From: JAKVCB01 sp963578605
GTDB taxonomy: Bacteria; Planctomycetota; Planctomycetia; Pirellulales; Lacipirellulaceae
Length of the DNA stretch: 19,052 nt
Assembly (NCBI GenBank): GCA_963578605.1
Contig: CAUZEA010000105.1
Span: 1 to 19,052, forward strand
Direction: 5' to 3'
Part shown: piece by piece, positions 8,201 to 14,985 of the stretch
Layout: each line of letters begins with the position of its first letter
Position numbering within the stretch: position 1 is the stretch's first letter
The notes under the pieces: generated by a model
What the model was told of the DNA's origin: nothing
Database searches by the model: none
Seen by the model: the letters and a program-made list of their open reading frames with translations, nothing else
Program-made: the position numbers and the translations under genes

Positions 8201-8725
8201 ACCTCTGGTGACGCTACTGCTAATGGTAACTGGAGCCCAGCCATTCATCCCGATTCAAATCAGCTGGCTGTTCTGCTGGGTGACGTGATCAGTCAGTCGC
8301 GTGTGCTGTTTACAGATACAAACCTCAAGATGAAGTCGTTGCAGTTTGACAACGCAAATTCTTACGTCTTCGCCGGACAAGGCAGTGTGACTCTGGAGGC
8401 TGAAGCCGGTAATGCGAGTATGGACGTCCTGGATGGCAGCCACCAGTTTCAGGTGCAGGTCAATCTTGCAAGCGACCTGGACGTGACCATTCCTCTTGGA
8501 TCCACGTTGATTTTCAACCACGGGCTGGACTTGAACGGTTTTACGCTCAACAAGCTTGGCTCGGGCGACTTGTTGATCAACAACTTCCTGTCACTCGACG
8601 GCGGAACCATCAACGGAACGGTGATTAACAATACGGCCACTGTTCCCGAACCTGCCACGGTGGCAATGTTGTTGCTGGCGCTGGTGGTCCTGGCTCCGGT
8701 GCGGAGGATGTCGGCACAAAACTGA
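5252..8725 (+). CDS. Tandem-fused double PEP-CTERM surface protein
   Basis: ATG 5252 is chosen over the upstream TTG at 5189 because GGGAAAG precedes it and it opens a clean signal peptide (MKFSRS... SWAVVAILLLFV...AGQ). The 1157-residue product has: module A (about 41-265, EDFSVDPMWDSLNN...), an autotransporter-like beta-strand region (about 270-450, NW.. and VQFDNANSYGIAGS), a first PEP-CTERM tail (VPEPSVLVLCCVGIV at 456-470, then SHRR), directly followed by a second signal-peptide-like segment (about 486-510, SWAVLLGFVLATEQGFGQ), module B (515-), module C (736-), a second beta-strand region (976-) and a terminal PEP-CTERM (VPEPATVAMLLLALVVLAPV from 1131, then RR). Modules B and C share ETF.SDP.WDG and GE.GG with A. 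An exported, exosortase-processed protein is expected. The internal sorting signal indicates a fusion of two duplicated neighbouring genes. Confidence 0.85.
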   Translation: MKFSRSPGFARTVCEAGSWAVVAILLLFVSPVAGQFFQATEDFSVDPMWDSLNNFSGEQGFGYSTTSNIAGGALGELGGTVIRTPLAFYANDVGTLDPSTTTLTMKGSAEYGGGAGNILVGWFDRFSSTLAWDPLTDFVGFRTDANNYIELMFQGRQVRVSPTNSMGQSIDGSASITSGIPFDYDITYTPTGGARGGGVMMGVFSNVVVSGRTDNTYTATVEPYPSQRDDINDLNRHGLLNLFISGDNHSVVWWLDDMQYTAVSPVGPTEFTWQAGGAGDWNDQNNWNSNASPNSTADTAIFGASISQQSTVFTEQNVTVEEVQFDNANSYGIAGSFDATLNLEANSGNALVNVLSGNHEFQLPITLGSDTNVDVAAGSVLSFQNALNLDGNTFTKTGEGSVFVNNAISTSGGDLVDVQGGTLGGIGIIRGNVTIGPGGTLAPGLSAVAEFPAHSVPEPSVLVLCCVGIVGLTGVSHRRAKILRLVQHTVSWAVLLGFVLATEQGFGQSMLTRTETFDSDPGWDGHNKRSQTPLSQVITQSFGYSPSSSNAGGPAGEIGGTITPAGESAYYGRFIPVDTFDDTFTASGTLNLHGPVHALLGFFNADTVNEWRTPNTVGLRLLGRNNNFFFAYNDYGTGLWRAGGNVFPQPGGSEFEFASGPGDVHNWSLTYNPDGNNGGGNVVATIDDETVVTNLSPGHQADGASFDRFGLVTVMKSADSPGQVWLDNVTVNGVTETFSSDPNWDGLNNQNTYLTTNVRPRFDFGFSPTNNAEGVAGGEIGGATFRGDSRLEFGGSRMAYYGDPLAETLNLTQPLEASGKVSFHRGVSDSTTLIGFFHSSGSIRSSDSQASATPENFLGAVIEGPSAEGFYFYPTYGLDEEGVRPSGGIGYPTPPRIYPNGDSHDWTLQYDPTARQGRGQIVVTLDGQAVWLNLDYPHQQQGASFDRFGIVTTHIDGNGQTVYFDDLTYTIGTVSDHVQWAADTSGDATANGNWSPAIHPDSNQLAVLLGDVISQSRVLFTDTNLKMKSLQFDNANSYVFAGQGSVTLEAEAGNASMDVLDGSHQFQVQVNLASDLDVTIPLGSTLIFNHGLDLNGFTLNKLGSGDLLINNFLSLDGGTINGTVINNTATVPEPATVAMLLLALVVLAPVRRMSAQN

Positions 8726-8772
8726 GGCGAAGCCCCAGTTTCACTCCGTAGGCTGTTGGCCAGGGTGGGTAT

Positions 8773-8787
8773 CGCGTGGGCCACGCG
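8773..8787 (+). terminator. Candidate terminator of the double PEP-CTERM gene
   Basis: CGCGTGGGCCACGCG is a GC-rich inverted repeat 48 bases past the stop at 8725, followed by AGTGTTTTCC. The hairpin plus short T-tract in the plus direction suits an intrinsic terminator, although the T-run is only four. Confidence 0.4.
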
Positions 8788-8856
8788 AGTGTTTTCCTCA
8801 CCTCCCAAAAACAGACCTGGCGGGTGACCGGCGAGGAATCGCAAACAGCAGCGCAG

Positions 8857-8877
8857 AAAAGCAAGCCGGTGCCCGGC
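8857..8877 (-). terminator. Candidate terminator of the frameshifted PEP-CTERM gene
   Basis: GCCGG (8865-8869) and CCGGC (8873-8877) form a short GC hairpin. On the minus strand it is followed by TTGCTTTTCTG. It lies about 70 bases past the stop at 8945 and, with the hairpin at 8773, separates the two convergent genes. Confidence 0.4.
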
Positions 8878-8910
8878 CCCCTCGGGTGCAACAGGTGCCT
8901 CTAGTTGTCT

Positions 8911-9000
8911 GCAAAATAGTGCGCAGTAAATCCGCGTTACAACATCACTCGTGCCGCACTCGGAGCAACACGGCGGTCATGGCCAAGAGGGCCAAGAACA
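8911..9000 (-). repeat. PEP-CTERM gene-end cassette, copy 1
   Basis: The last about 20 codons and the 3' flank of this PEP-CTERM gene resemble those at 14891-14985 on the DNA level. Both share CTGCAAAATAGTGCGCAG / CCGCAAAGTAGTACGCAG, then ACAACATCA, TGCCGCACTC and GGCCAAGAGGGCCAAGA in the same order and spacing. Homology that runs past the stop codon argues for shared DNA rather than protein constraint alone. Confidence 0.55.
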
Positions 9001-9870
9001 GGGTGGTGGGTTCTGGGACTTCGTTAGACGACGTGTACGGATATCCGACGATGGGCTTGGTGTTTGCGATGCTGGGAAACTCACTACTTGCGGTCAACCA
9101 GGCTGCCAGGATCTGCTGCATGGAATCGATCGTTGCGCCAGATCCCTGAGGAACGCTAGGCACGATCTGCACGCTTGGATTAATGTCCCAGGCGTCGTAT
9201 CCTTGCTTCATCCAGCTAAACCAAGTCGTGTCCATGCCTTTACTGTAGATTTGCGGCGTCCATGTGTCCCACGCAATTCCCGAGATATCTCCCAAGAAGG
9301 TCGCCAGATTTGCGGTTGGCCCCGGGTCCAGCGGTTTAGTGGGGTCGCAGGTCGTCCTATCCGGACAACTTGGCAGAGAGCAGCCCAACTCGGCTATAAA
9401 TCCCGAACCTCCCGTGGTGACGACGAGTTTCTTGCCGTTCGTCGTGAAATGTGTTCGTAACCTATTGAGATCGGCGACTATATCTGCATCCGAAGCCCAA
9501 CCGCCCGTGTCAGTCCCGTTGCCGATCGCCTCAATTTCCAGAACCAGGCCGTCCAGGTTGCTTTGAAGGCCGCCAGCCGTCAGTGTGTCCAACATCGCTT
9601 TGGTTATGCCGTTGTCGCCGTCGCCAATAGTCGCGTAAACCTCTGTGCCAGGATTGTCACTCTTGTAACTCGTAACTGGGTCCGGAACAGAAAATGTTTC
9701 ACCGGGCGTATACTTCGGTTCGAAAACCATGATCTGGTTGTCCCGGAAAGGATCGGCGGCGCCGGGACTTGATCCGTATCGTACCAAATTCCGATCGGTG
9801 TAGAAGCGACCACGAGCGGAAGTAGCGGTGACAAAGACCAGCAGGTGATCAACAGTATAAAATTCTTCAT
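8945..9870 (-). pseudogene. PEP-CTERM secreted protein with a frameshift
   Basis: ATG 9870 is preceded by AAAAGGGGAAACCAC, a strong ribosome site, and opens a typical signal peptide (MKNFILLITCWSLSPLLPLV, cleavage near VAS). That frame reads STPIGIWYDTDQVPAPP and then loses sense. The other frame takes over at about 9751-9770 (DPFRDNQIMVFEPKYTPGE) and stays open to the stop at 8945. A one-base loss in the GC-rich run GGCGGCGCC at 9755-9763 would explain it. The mature region (about 270 residues) contains EVYATIGDGDNGI, GLVLEIEAIGNGTDTGGW, KKLVVTTGGSGFIAELG and WTPQIYSKGMD, compatible with a TIM-barrel glycosidase-like domain, but I do not recognise the family. It ends with VPEPTTLFLALLAM, hydrophobic residues and RVRHE, a PEP-CTERM signal. 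Either a pseudogene or a sequencing error. Confidence 0.75.
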
Positions 9871-9914
9871 GTGGTTTCCCCTTTTATGGTGTGGTGACAG
9901 GACGGATAGGAAGC

Positions 9915-10142
9915 TCAAAGGCCCGAACGATTCGCGTTCGTCAGATTTGCGCCGGTCAGGTTCGTCTCGGCCAGGAACGCACCGGGTTCTAGATTGATTC
10001 CTGAATAGTAGTGGTTACCACTACCTACGGCAGCCGTGTTTTGGATCGAACCAACGAAAATACTCATGGTGGGTAGGTACGAAACGGCATGAACCGACGT
10101 GGCAGCCAGGGACGCCAGCAAAAACAGTGTGGTCAGACGCAT
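9915..10142 (-). CDS. Short secreted pentapeptide-repeat protein
   Basis: ATG 10142 is preferred to the one at 10160 because GAGGGAGATCCA places an ideal ribosome site just before it and the product then starts with a signal peptide, MRLTTLFLLASLAATSVHA. The mature part is about 56 residues: SYLPTMSIFVGSIQNTAAVG, GNHYYSGINLEPG, then only four A(N/D)LXX-type repeats (AFLAE TNLTG ANLTN ANRSG) before the stop. Pentapeptide proteins normally have many more repeats to form the right-handed quadrilateral helix, and planctomycete versions often end in PEP-CTERM. This one lacks both, so it is probably C-terminally truncated. The next gene starts 45 bases downstream on the same strand. Confidence 0.65.
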   Translation of the reverse strand: MRLTTLFLLASLAATSVHAVSYLPTMSIFVGSIQNTAAVGSGNHYYSGINLEPGAFLAETNLTGANLTNANRSGL

Positions 10143-10225
10143 TGGATCTCCCTCAGTCAATAGCGACCGACCGTTAAAGGTTCCGCTCTCTCTGGGGGAG
10201 AGTTGCTCACGGGCGGTTGCCGAAC

Positions 10226-10260
10226 AAAAAAAACGCCGCCAACCCTCAAATTGGGATGGC
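10226..10260 (-). terminator. Hairpin plus T8 upstream of the pentapeptide gene
   Basis: On the minus strand GCCATCCC (10260-10253) pairs with GGGTTGGC (10245-10238) with one mismatch, around a seven-base loop, then GGCG and eight T (10233-10226). This is intrinsic-terminator-like and points toward the pentapeptide gene, ending about 85 bases before its start. No gene is visible on that strand behind it, so it may be a leader attenuator or the terminator of a deleted gene. Confidence 0.4.
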
Positions 10261-10411
10261 CCCCATAAAAAAACGACAACCAGATGCTCCCGAATTCCCC
10301 ACTGCCAACGGGCAACTGCGGGGAGAAGGATCCAGATGTCGTTGATGGAACTAAATTAGCGGTGCCTGATGCGGCAATGTTGAACGGTTAACTACTAGTA
10401 ATAACATAGAG

Positions 10412-10441
10412 TAGCTATGGTATTTATATTATAGAAGTCAA
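10412..10441 (-). promoter_or_regulatory. Weak candidate promoter
   Basis: In an AT-rich island (10390-10440) the minus strand has TTGACT at 10441-10436 and, 17 bases further on, ATAGCT. The -35 is good but the -10 is poor. If used, it would drive the pentapeptide gene with a leader of about 270 bases containing the hairpin at 10226-10260. Confidence 0.2.
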
Positions 10442-10453
10442 GCTTCTGTGTAC

Positions 10454-10510
10454 GTTTTGCCTGCAGCCCCCTATGGGGCTGCGAGGTACCTTGGATGTCC
10501 GCCAAATAGT
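10454..10510 (-). repeat. Dispersed hairpin repeat, copy 1 (57 bp)
   Basis: This block matches 14850-14905 in order: GTTTTGCC, the hairpin GCAGCCCCCTATGGGGCTGC (here a perfect 8-bp stem), AGGTACCTTGGATGTCCGC and AA.TAGT. Roughly 50 of 57 positions agree by eye. It stands alone here with no PEP-CTERM gene end beside it. A KpnI-like palindrome GGTACC lies next to the hairpin in both copies. Confidence 0.6.
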
Positions 10511-10650
10511 CGACACATGATTTTGGCTAATCAAGCGGTGTGCCAGAGACAACCAGACTCTCTTGGAGCAGGAGGGCATCGTTTTACGATGCCACTTCCG
10601 GGAGTTTATACTCATGGTCTCATCTGAACTTCACACTGGAGGTAGCGGCT

Positions 10651-10728
10651 ATGAAGTCGAATGTCTGGTTTTCAGCACCTGTTCTGGTTAGCTTGGTGCT
10701 TAGTCAGCACCAAAGGGGATTCGGCTGA
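10651..10728 (+). CDS. Possible signal-peptide-like small ORF (broken)
   Basis: ATG 10651 has an excellent ribosome site (CTGGAGGTAGCGGCT) and encodes MKSNVWFSAPVLVSLVLSQH, a signal-peptide-like start, but stops after 25 codons at 10728. One frame over, coding-like sequence continues: ACCAAAGGG... gives TKGDSAETLAHNARSVTKSE and on to a TGA at about 10790. A single frameshift near 10700 would join a signal peptide to a short hydrophilic, charged tail (about 46 residues in all). No family recognised. Confidence 0.35.
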   Translation: MKSNVWFSAPVLVSLVLSQHQRGFG

Positions 10729-10889
10729 AACACTGGCACACAATGCACGGTCAGTAACTAAATCGGAATCTAAAGAGAACAAGTCCTGACCGGTAGGCGA
10801 TCGGGCGAATGGGGACACCAGTTTAGCCGCAACGATAACGACTACAATGTCGCCGGTCCGGCTACTGCACCCCATGGCGAGCAATCAAC

Positions 10890-11642
10890 ATGTCCAAGAA
10901 AGACTGGCACGACAGCGAGTTCAAGACACTGGTCACACTCGGCGAATCCACCACGGCCGGCGGCTGGGCGAGCAACCCGCAGCGTATCTGGGCCAACCTG
11001 CTTGCCCAGATGATTAATGACTTTCAGCGTGGGCCGATGCATCTGATCAATGTCGGCATCGGGTCGAATGTATTGTCACCGAAGAGCGCCGCCGCCACCA
11101 CCAGCGGCGCTCCAACCGGTATGGAACGATTGGGTAAGCATGTGTTTCCGTACGAACCCGACCTGTTGATTATTTCCTACGGGCTCAACGACGCCAACAG
11201 TGGTACGCCGCTGGATGTTTTTTGCGAGGAACTGCGCGCGATCGTCGCCATGGTGCGCGAGGTGATTCAGCCGTTGATCGTTTTGCCCGGGCCGTACTAC
11301 ATGTACGGCTTTGACTACCCCGACTGTCAGGGCAGCAAGCAGTGCTTCAGCGATTTCAACGACGGCGTTCGCGAAGTCGCCGAGGCAACTGAGTGTCTGT
11401 ACGTCGATCTATTTAACACCTATGACAACGCCGACTGGCTGGTTCATCGCGACGGCATGCACGCCAACGACCTGGGTCACCGCATCTGCGCCAACGAGAT
11501 CTTCCGCGTGCTGGCGACTAACTGCACCGGCCTGGGCAAAGAGACCAAGCTCATGGAAGATCACATCCAGAGTTGGCGCGACGAACGATCGCTGCGGCGC
11601 GATTACGGTATCGACACAGACGACCGACCCACGGCTTTGTAG
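10890..11642 (+). CDS. SGNH/GDSL-type esterase/lipase family hydrolase
   Basis: The 250-residue protein has all four SGNH blocks: Ser20 in TLGESTTAGGW (block I, GES rather than GDS), glycine in INVGIGSNVL (block II, 53-62), Asn100 in IISYGLNDA (block III) and the Asp188/His191 pair in HRDGMHAND (block V). This family hydrolyses ester bonds, often acetyl groups on carbohydrates; the substrate here is unknown. No signal peptide, so apparently cytoplasmic. ATG 10890 has only a weak GCGAGC upstream. It is convergent with the LamG-DUF6259 gene, with 3 bases between the stops, which fits a carbohydrate-processing context but does not prove it. Confidence 0.9.
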   Translation: MSKKDWHDSEFKTLVTLGESTTAGGWASNPQRIWANLLAQMINDFQRGPMHLINVGIGSNVLSPKSAAATTSGAPTGMERLGKHVFPYEPDLLIISYGLNDANSGTPLDVFCEELRAIVAMVREVIQPLIVLPGPYYMYGFDYPDCQGSKQCFSDFNDGVREVAEATECLYVDLFNTYDNADWLVHRDGMHANDLGHRICANEIFRVLATNCTGLGKETKLMEDHIQSWRDERSLRRDYGIDTDDRPTAL

Positions 11643-11645
11643 TCA

Positions 11646-14600
11646 CTAACGCGGTTTGATGTAATACATCACGATGCCGCGACCCGGTATCATCGCGCTT
11701 AGCAGCACACGACCTTTAACTTTCTGCTGAAGCGGTATTACATTGCCTTCGTGTGAAACGATGTCGACGCTCACAACCGAGTCGGCCGACAGCCCGTGGC
11801 GAGACAGTTCCAGATTGGCGCTGAACTTCATATCCGCCTCGCCAGCGTTGGTGATGAAGACGCCCAGTTCGCTGTCACCGTTGCTGAAAACGCCGGACAT
11901 CAGCGTGGGAAATTCGCCACTGTCGCAGTGTTTGAGCGTCCCGATCGGTGAATCGAACGTCAGCGGCCGCATCAATTGTCCGTAAGCGAGAAAATCACGC
12001 GACACCGGCTGGCGGTAGTAGCCGACGATTTGAGCGAGAAAATGAAACTGTGGCTTATGCCCGTCATCCTGGAACGACAATGTGTTGGCCCGAGGCCGCA
12101 AGGCAAGCATGCCGATCTGCGTACCCTCGACAAATAGCGACGCACACTCAATGAAGAACGAATCGCCCGGCATTGTCGCAGACATCTTCAGGCCGTATCG
12201 CGTCATGTAATCCTGATACACCGCCGCAAGCAACGGTGCGTGGCTGTCACGGGACAGAGTCGCCTGCAATGTGCCGTCGATCACGTCGAACATGTTTTCA
12301 GTTGCGTTCTCGCCAGTGGTGATGGCCGACGGGTCCTGTGCCTTGACGGCGTTGTAAAGAATCTCGCAAAGGCCGTGCATGCCGCGGCTCATCGAATCGG
12401 CGCCACAAGCGCTGTGGCCGTGCGGCGTCCAGTAGCACGGTAGGCTCGTGCCCTGCATTACATCGAAATAAAAACCGCTGACGTTTTCGCGCTGCAGCAT
12501 CAGCTTGCACGTTTCTTTCAGGCGATTACGCCACCACGGCGTCCAGGCGCACGGTTGCCACGACATCTCCGTACCCCAGACGCGCAGCGCCCCGTACAAA
12601 TCCCTTGTGATGTTCGGCTTGGCCTCCTTGGCGTACGGCGAATTCTCCGTCGAACCCTGATCAAAAATCTCCAGCGGGACGTACGGACACACCATCCCGC
12701 CGTCAGCCTGCAAACGTCTTAACTCGGAGGACAGGTTCGGTAGCGCCGGAATCTTCGGATAGTTGCCGTCGTGGCTGTTGAGCATCTGCATGTGCGCCCA
12801 GCGCCCATCGTTGCGATGACGATAGCGATTGAACGGCACGTTGTAGGTGCTGCGCTTGGGTTGATATTGCTTCCACGCATAAAAGTTCGCCCCCAGCGGC
12901 ATGCCTGCCCACTTGGTCCACTCGCGCAGATGATCCGCGGCGATAACCAGGTTCTTGGACTCGTCATGCGTGCCAGTAAAAGAGTCGTTCAGGTGCGTAT
13001 AAAAATGAATCGGCGCTTCCTTGAACCACTTGGGTGCTTCTTTGCGCGTTCGCAGCGGTCCCTTGCGGCTCCACGATTGCTTGAGCGCCCACCGTCGATA
13101 AATGTTGCACGCGTCAAACCAATCTCCTTGGAACGGCCCGACGACACAATCGTATTTCAACTCGAAATCTTCGCTGGCGAACGTCATGTTCGGCGGGAAG
13201 TGACCGGGCCGCCATGACAGTTGATCTCGCGTGTTGATCAACTGCGTGGTCATCATGCTTGCGGCCGGATCGCGCGTGCCCATAAAAATGCCCTTGCCGG
13301 TGGGCCCGTCATACATCGCCTGGAACTGCATGTTGAAGTTGATGGGATAGAAACCACCCTCGGTGTGCAGGTGTTTACCGAATCCGGTCGGCGCCGCGTA
13401 AGGATTCTCGACCAGGGAGCCGCGCTCCAGCGGGAAGACAAACACATCGTCCGCCGACTTGTCGATCGGCTTAAACGACATCATCGGAAAGCGCACGCGC
13501 TCGATGCCGTATCGGCCACCGCGGTTTTTGACTACGAAACGCCAATAGGTCAAAGGATCGCCGGCGCGCAGCGTGATGATGACCTGTACGTCAACGACGT
13601 TTCTGCTTTCCTTGACGTCAATGTTTTTCCATTCGAGGATCAGTGTCGTCTTGCCGTCGCCCTCTTCGTGCCGCCACGAAACTTGCTTGGCACTGTGCGA
13701 GCCAACGGTAAACGCGTCGCCTGCCATTTCGCTGATGATGGACATCAAACCCATGCGAGTCATCCACCGCTCATCGCGGCCAACGTGCTTGGGGTCAAGT
13801 GTCATGACCAGTTCAAACAGGTCCTGATAGCCCATCGGCGGGCTGGCGGCGAGCATGTCGTGGTCATTGGCCACGCCGTACAAACGTCCAAGCTGAAAAC
13901 CGCCTGGTGTCTGGTACAACGCGAGCCCCACCTCTCGATTAGCAAAAAGAACGGCGGCGTCGTCTTGCTTGACATCGATCTCGTTGGGATGGGTTTTGAA
14001 AAACTCCGTGGATCGCTGCGATGCCGACGTGTCGGACGTGATCACCGGGTGGCCGTACTCACCGGCTTCCTGTTGAACGTGGGCGAGAACCTCCGCTTCG
14101 CTAATCGCGCGATCGTAAACACGCACGTTATCGATCATGCCGACGAATCGCGGTTTTTCGCTGTCGCCGCCGCTGCCGCTGATCTGGAAGGTCCGTGCCG
14201 TCTCGTACTGCTTCACGTTCGAGGCGCGGCTGGCGGCAATGTGCCCGTCGAGCCATACCACCAGGTGCTTACCATCGAACGTTGCAACCAGATGGTTCCA
14301 CCGGCCGATCTTCGGCGTGGCATACAAGTAGTTCGACACGTTGCCGTGGCCGAGGTACCACGCAACCTGTGTGTTGTAGATGGTCATGCCGTAGCTACGC
14401 ATGCCTTCGCCGAACAGATGCGATTCGCCGCCGGGTTTGCGCGCGGGATTGATCCACGCCTCGATGGTGATCGGGCCGGTGATGGCAAGCCGCTTGTCGC
14501 CGGACAGCTTTAGATAATCATCCTGGCCGTCGAAGCTCAGGGCGTGACCGGAGCCTTGTTTGATCCATGTGGCGCCGTGGATCTGTTGGTCCGCGCCGTT

Positions 14601-14723
14601 GCCGGTCGTGTCATGGGCAACATCGCCGGTTCCTTCGTCGAACGTCCACCGTGCGATCGGACCGTCTGCAGCGGCGGCGCTACAGGTCACCAGCAGCACC
14701 GCGACTATGCCCCACCTTGCCAT
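11646..14723 (-). CDS. Secreted LamG domain plus DUF6259 GH-like protein
   Basis: The 1025-residue product begins with a signal peptide (MARWGIVAVLLVTCSAAAA). A LamG/concanavalin-type jelly roll spans about 22-220 (ARWTFDEGTGDV...ITIEAWINPA...DNVRVYDRAISEAEVLAHV). The rest resembles DUF6259, a glycoside-hydrolase-like family: a beta-rich region, then CNIYRRWALKQSW (about 535-547), and a TIM barrel with VSGFYFDVMQGTSLPC (about 749-764) and TTGENATENMFDVIDG (about 802-817), where Asp of YFD and Glu of GENATE are plausible catalytic acids by position only. A C-terminal beta-domain closes it. No PEP-CTERM tail, so secreted or periplasmic. The upstream ribosome site is weak. Length and motifs are intact, unlike the neighbouring genes. 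Confidence 0.88.
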   Translation of the reverse strand: MARWGIVAVLLVTCSAAAADGPIARWTFDEGTGDVAHDTTGNGADQQIHGATWIKQGSGHALSFDGQDDYLKLSGDKRLAITGPITIEAWINPARKPGGESHLFGEGMRSYGMTIYNTQVAWYLGHGNVSNYLYATPKIGRWNHLVATFDGKHLVVWLDGHIAASRASNVKQYETARTFQISGSGGDSEKPRFVGMIDNVRVYDRAISEAEVLAHVQQEAGEYGHPVITSDTSASQRSTEFFKTHPNEIDVKQDDAAVLFANREVGLALYQTPGGFQLGRLYGVANDHDMLAASPPMGYQDLFELVMTLDPKHVGRDERWMTRMGLMSIISEMAGDAFTVGSHSAKQVSWRHEEGDGKTTLILEWKNIDVKESRNVVDVQVIITLRAGDPLTYWRFVVKNRGGRYGIERVRFPMMSFKPIDKSADDVFVFPLERGSLVENPYAAPTGFGKHLHTEGGFYPINFNMQFQAMYDGPTGKGIFMGTRDPAASMMTTQLINTRDQLSWRPGHFPPNMTFASEDFELKYDCVVGPFQGDWFDACNIYRRWALKQSWSRKGPLRTRKEAPKWFKEAPIHFYTHLNDSFTGTHDESKNLVIAADHLREWTKWAGMPLGANFYAWKQYQPKRSTYNVPFNRYRHRNDGRWAHMQMLNSHDGNYPKIPALPNLSSELRRLQADGGMVCPYVPLEIFDQGSTENSPYAKEAKPNITRDLYGALRVWGTEMSWQPCAWTPWWRNRLKETCKLMLQRENVSGFYFDVMQGTSLPCYWTPHGHSACGADSMSRGMHGLCEILYNAVKAQDPSAITTGENATENMFDVIDGTLQATLSRDSHAPLLAAVYQDYMTRYGLKMSATMPGDSFFIECASLFVEGTQIGMLALRPRANTLSFQDDGHKPQFHFLAQIVGYYRQPVSRDFLAYGQLMRPLTFDSPIGTLKHCDSGEFPTLMSGVFSNGDSELGVFITNAGEADMKFSANLELSRHGLSADSVVSVDIVSHEGNVIPLQQKVKGRVLLSAMIPGRGIVMYYIKPR

Positions 14724-14849
14724 GTTACGAGACCCGCAATCGCGTGAACTTGATGTGTGTCACCGGCACTTTGGTGCAAGGACCAAAAGGCTACCGGTGG
14801 ACTGCGAAATACCACCGCCCAGTATGACGTAAGCCCAGTGCGGGGGCAA

Positions 14850-14905
14850 GTTTTGCCCGCAACCCCTATGGGGCTGCAAGGTACCTTGGATGTCCGCAAA
14901 GTAGT
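14850..14905 (-). repeat. Dispersed hairpin repeat, copy 2 (56 bp)
   Basis: Second copy of the block at 10454-10510. The hairpin arm reads GCAACCCC/GGGGCTGC here, one mismatch. On the minus strand it lies about 30-80 bases after the stop of the LamG/dockerin PEP-CTERM gene and is followed by a second hairpin, GCGGGCAAAACTTGCCCCCGC-like (20 bases or so ending near 14840), so it may serve as that gene's terminator. The flanking sequence toward the gene is also shared with 8911-9000. Confidence 0.6.
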
Positions 14906-14985
14906 ACGCAGGAAGTCTCAACCACAACATCAGCCATGCCGCACTCGACGCGGCACAGCGGTGAGGGCCAAGAGGGCCAAGAGGA
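14891..14985 (-). repeat. PEP-CTERM gene-end cassette, copy 2
   Basis: Counterpart of 8911-9000. The shared blocks cover the last codons of the PEP-CTERM tail (RVRH in both proteins), the stop region and about 40 bases beyond it, where it merges with the dispersed hairpin repeat. Confidence 0.55.

Noticed and set aside
6707..8725. Separate second gene starting at GTG 6707
   Set aside because: Not annotated separately because the ribosome site is weak and the frame is continuous with the upstream gene; kept as an alternative within the fusion finding.
13221..14513. 430-codon open frame on the plus strand
   Set aside because: It is antisense to the LamG-DUF6259 gene, whose motifs and signal peptide are clear; GC-rich codon use leaves the opposite frame open, and the product has no recognisable motif.
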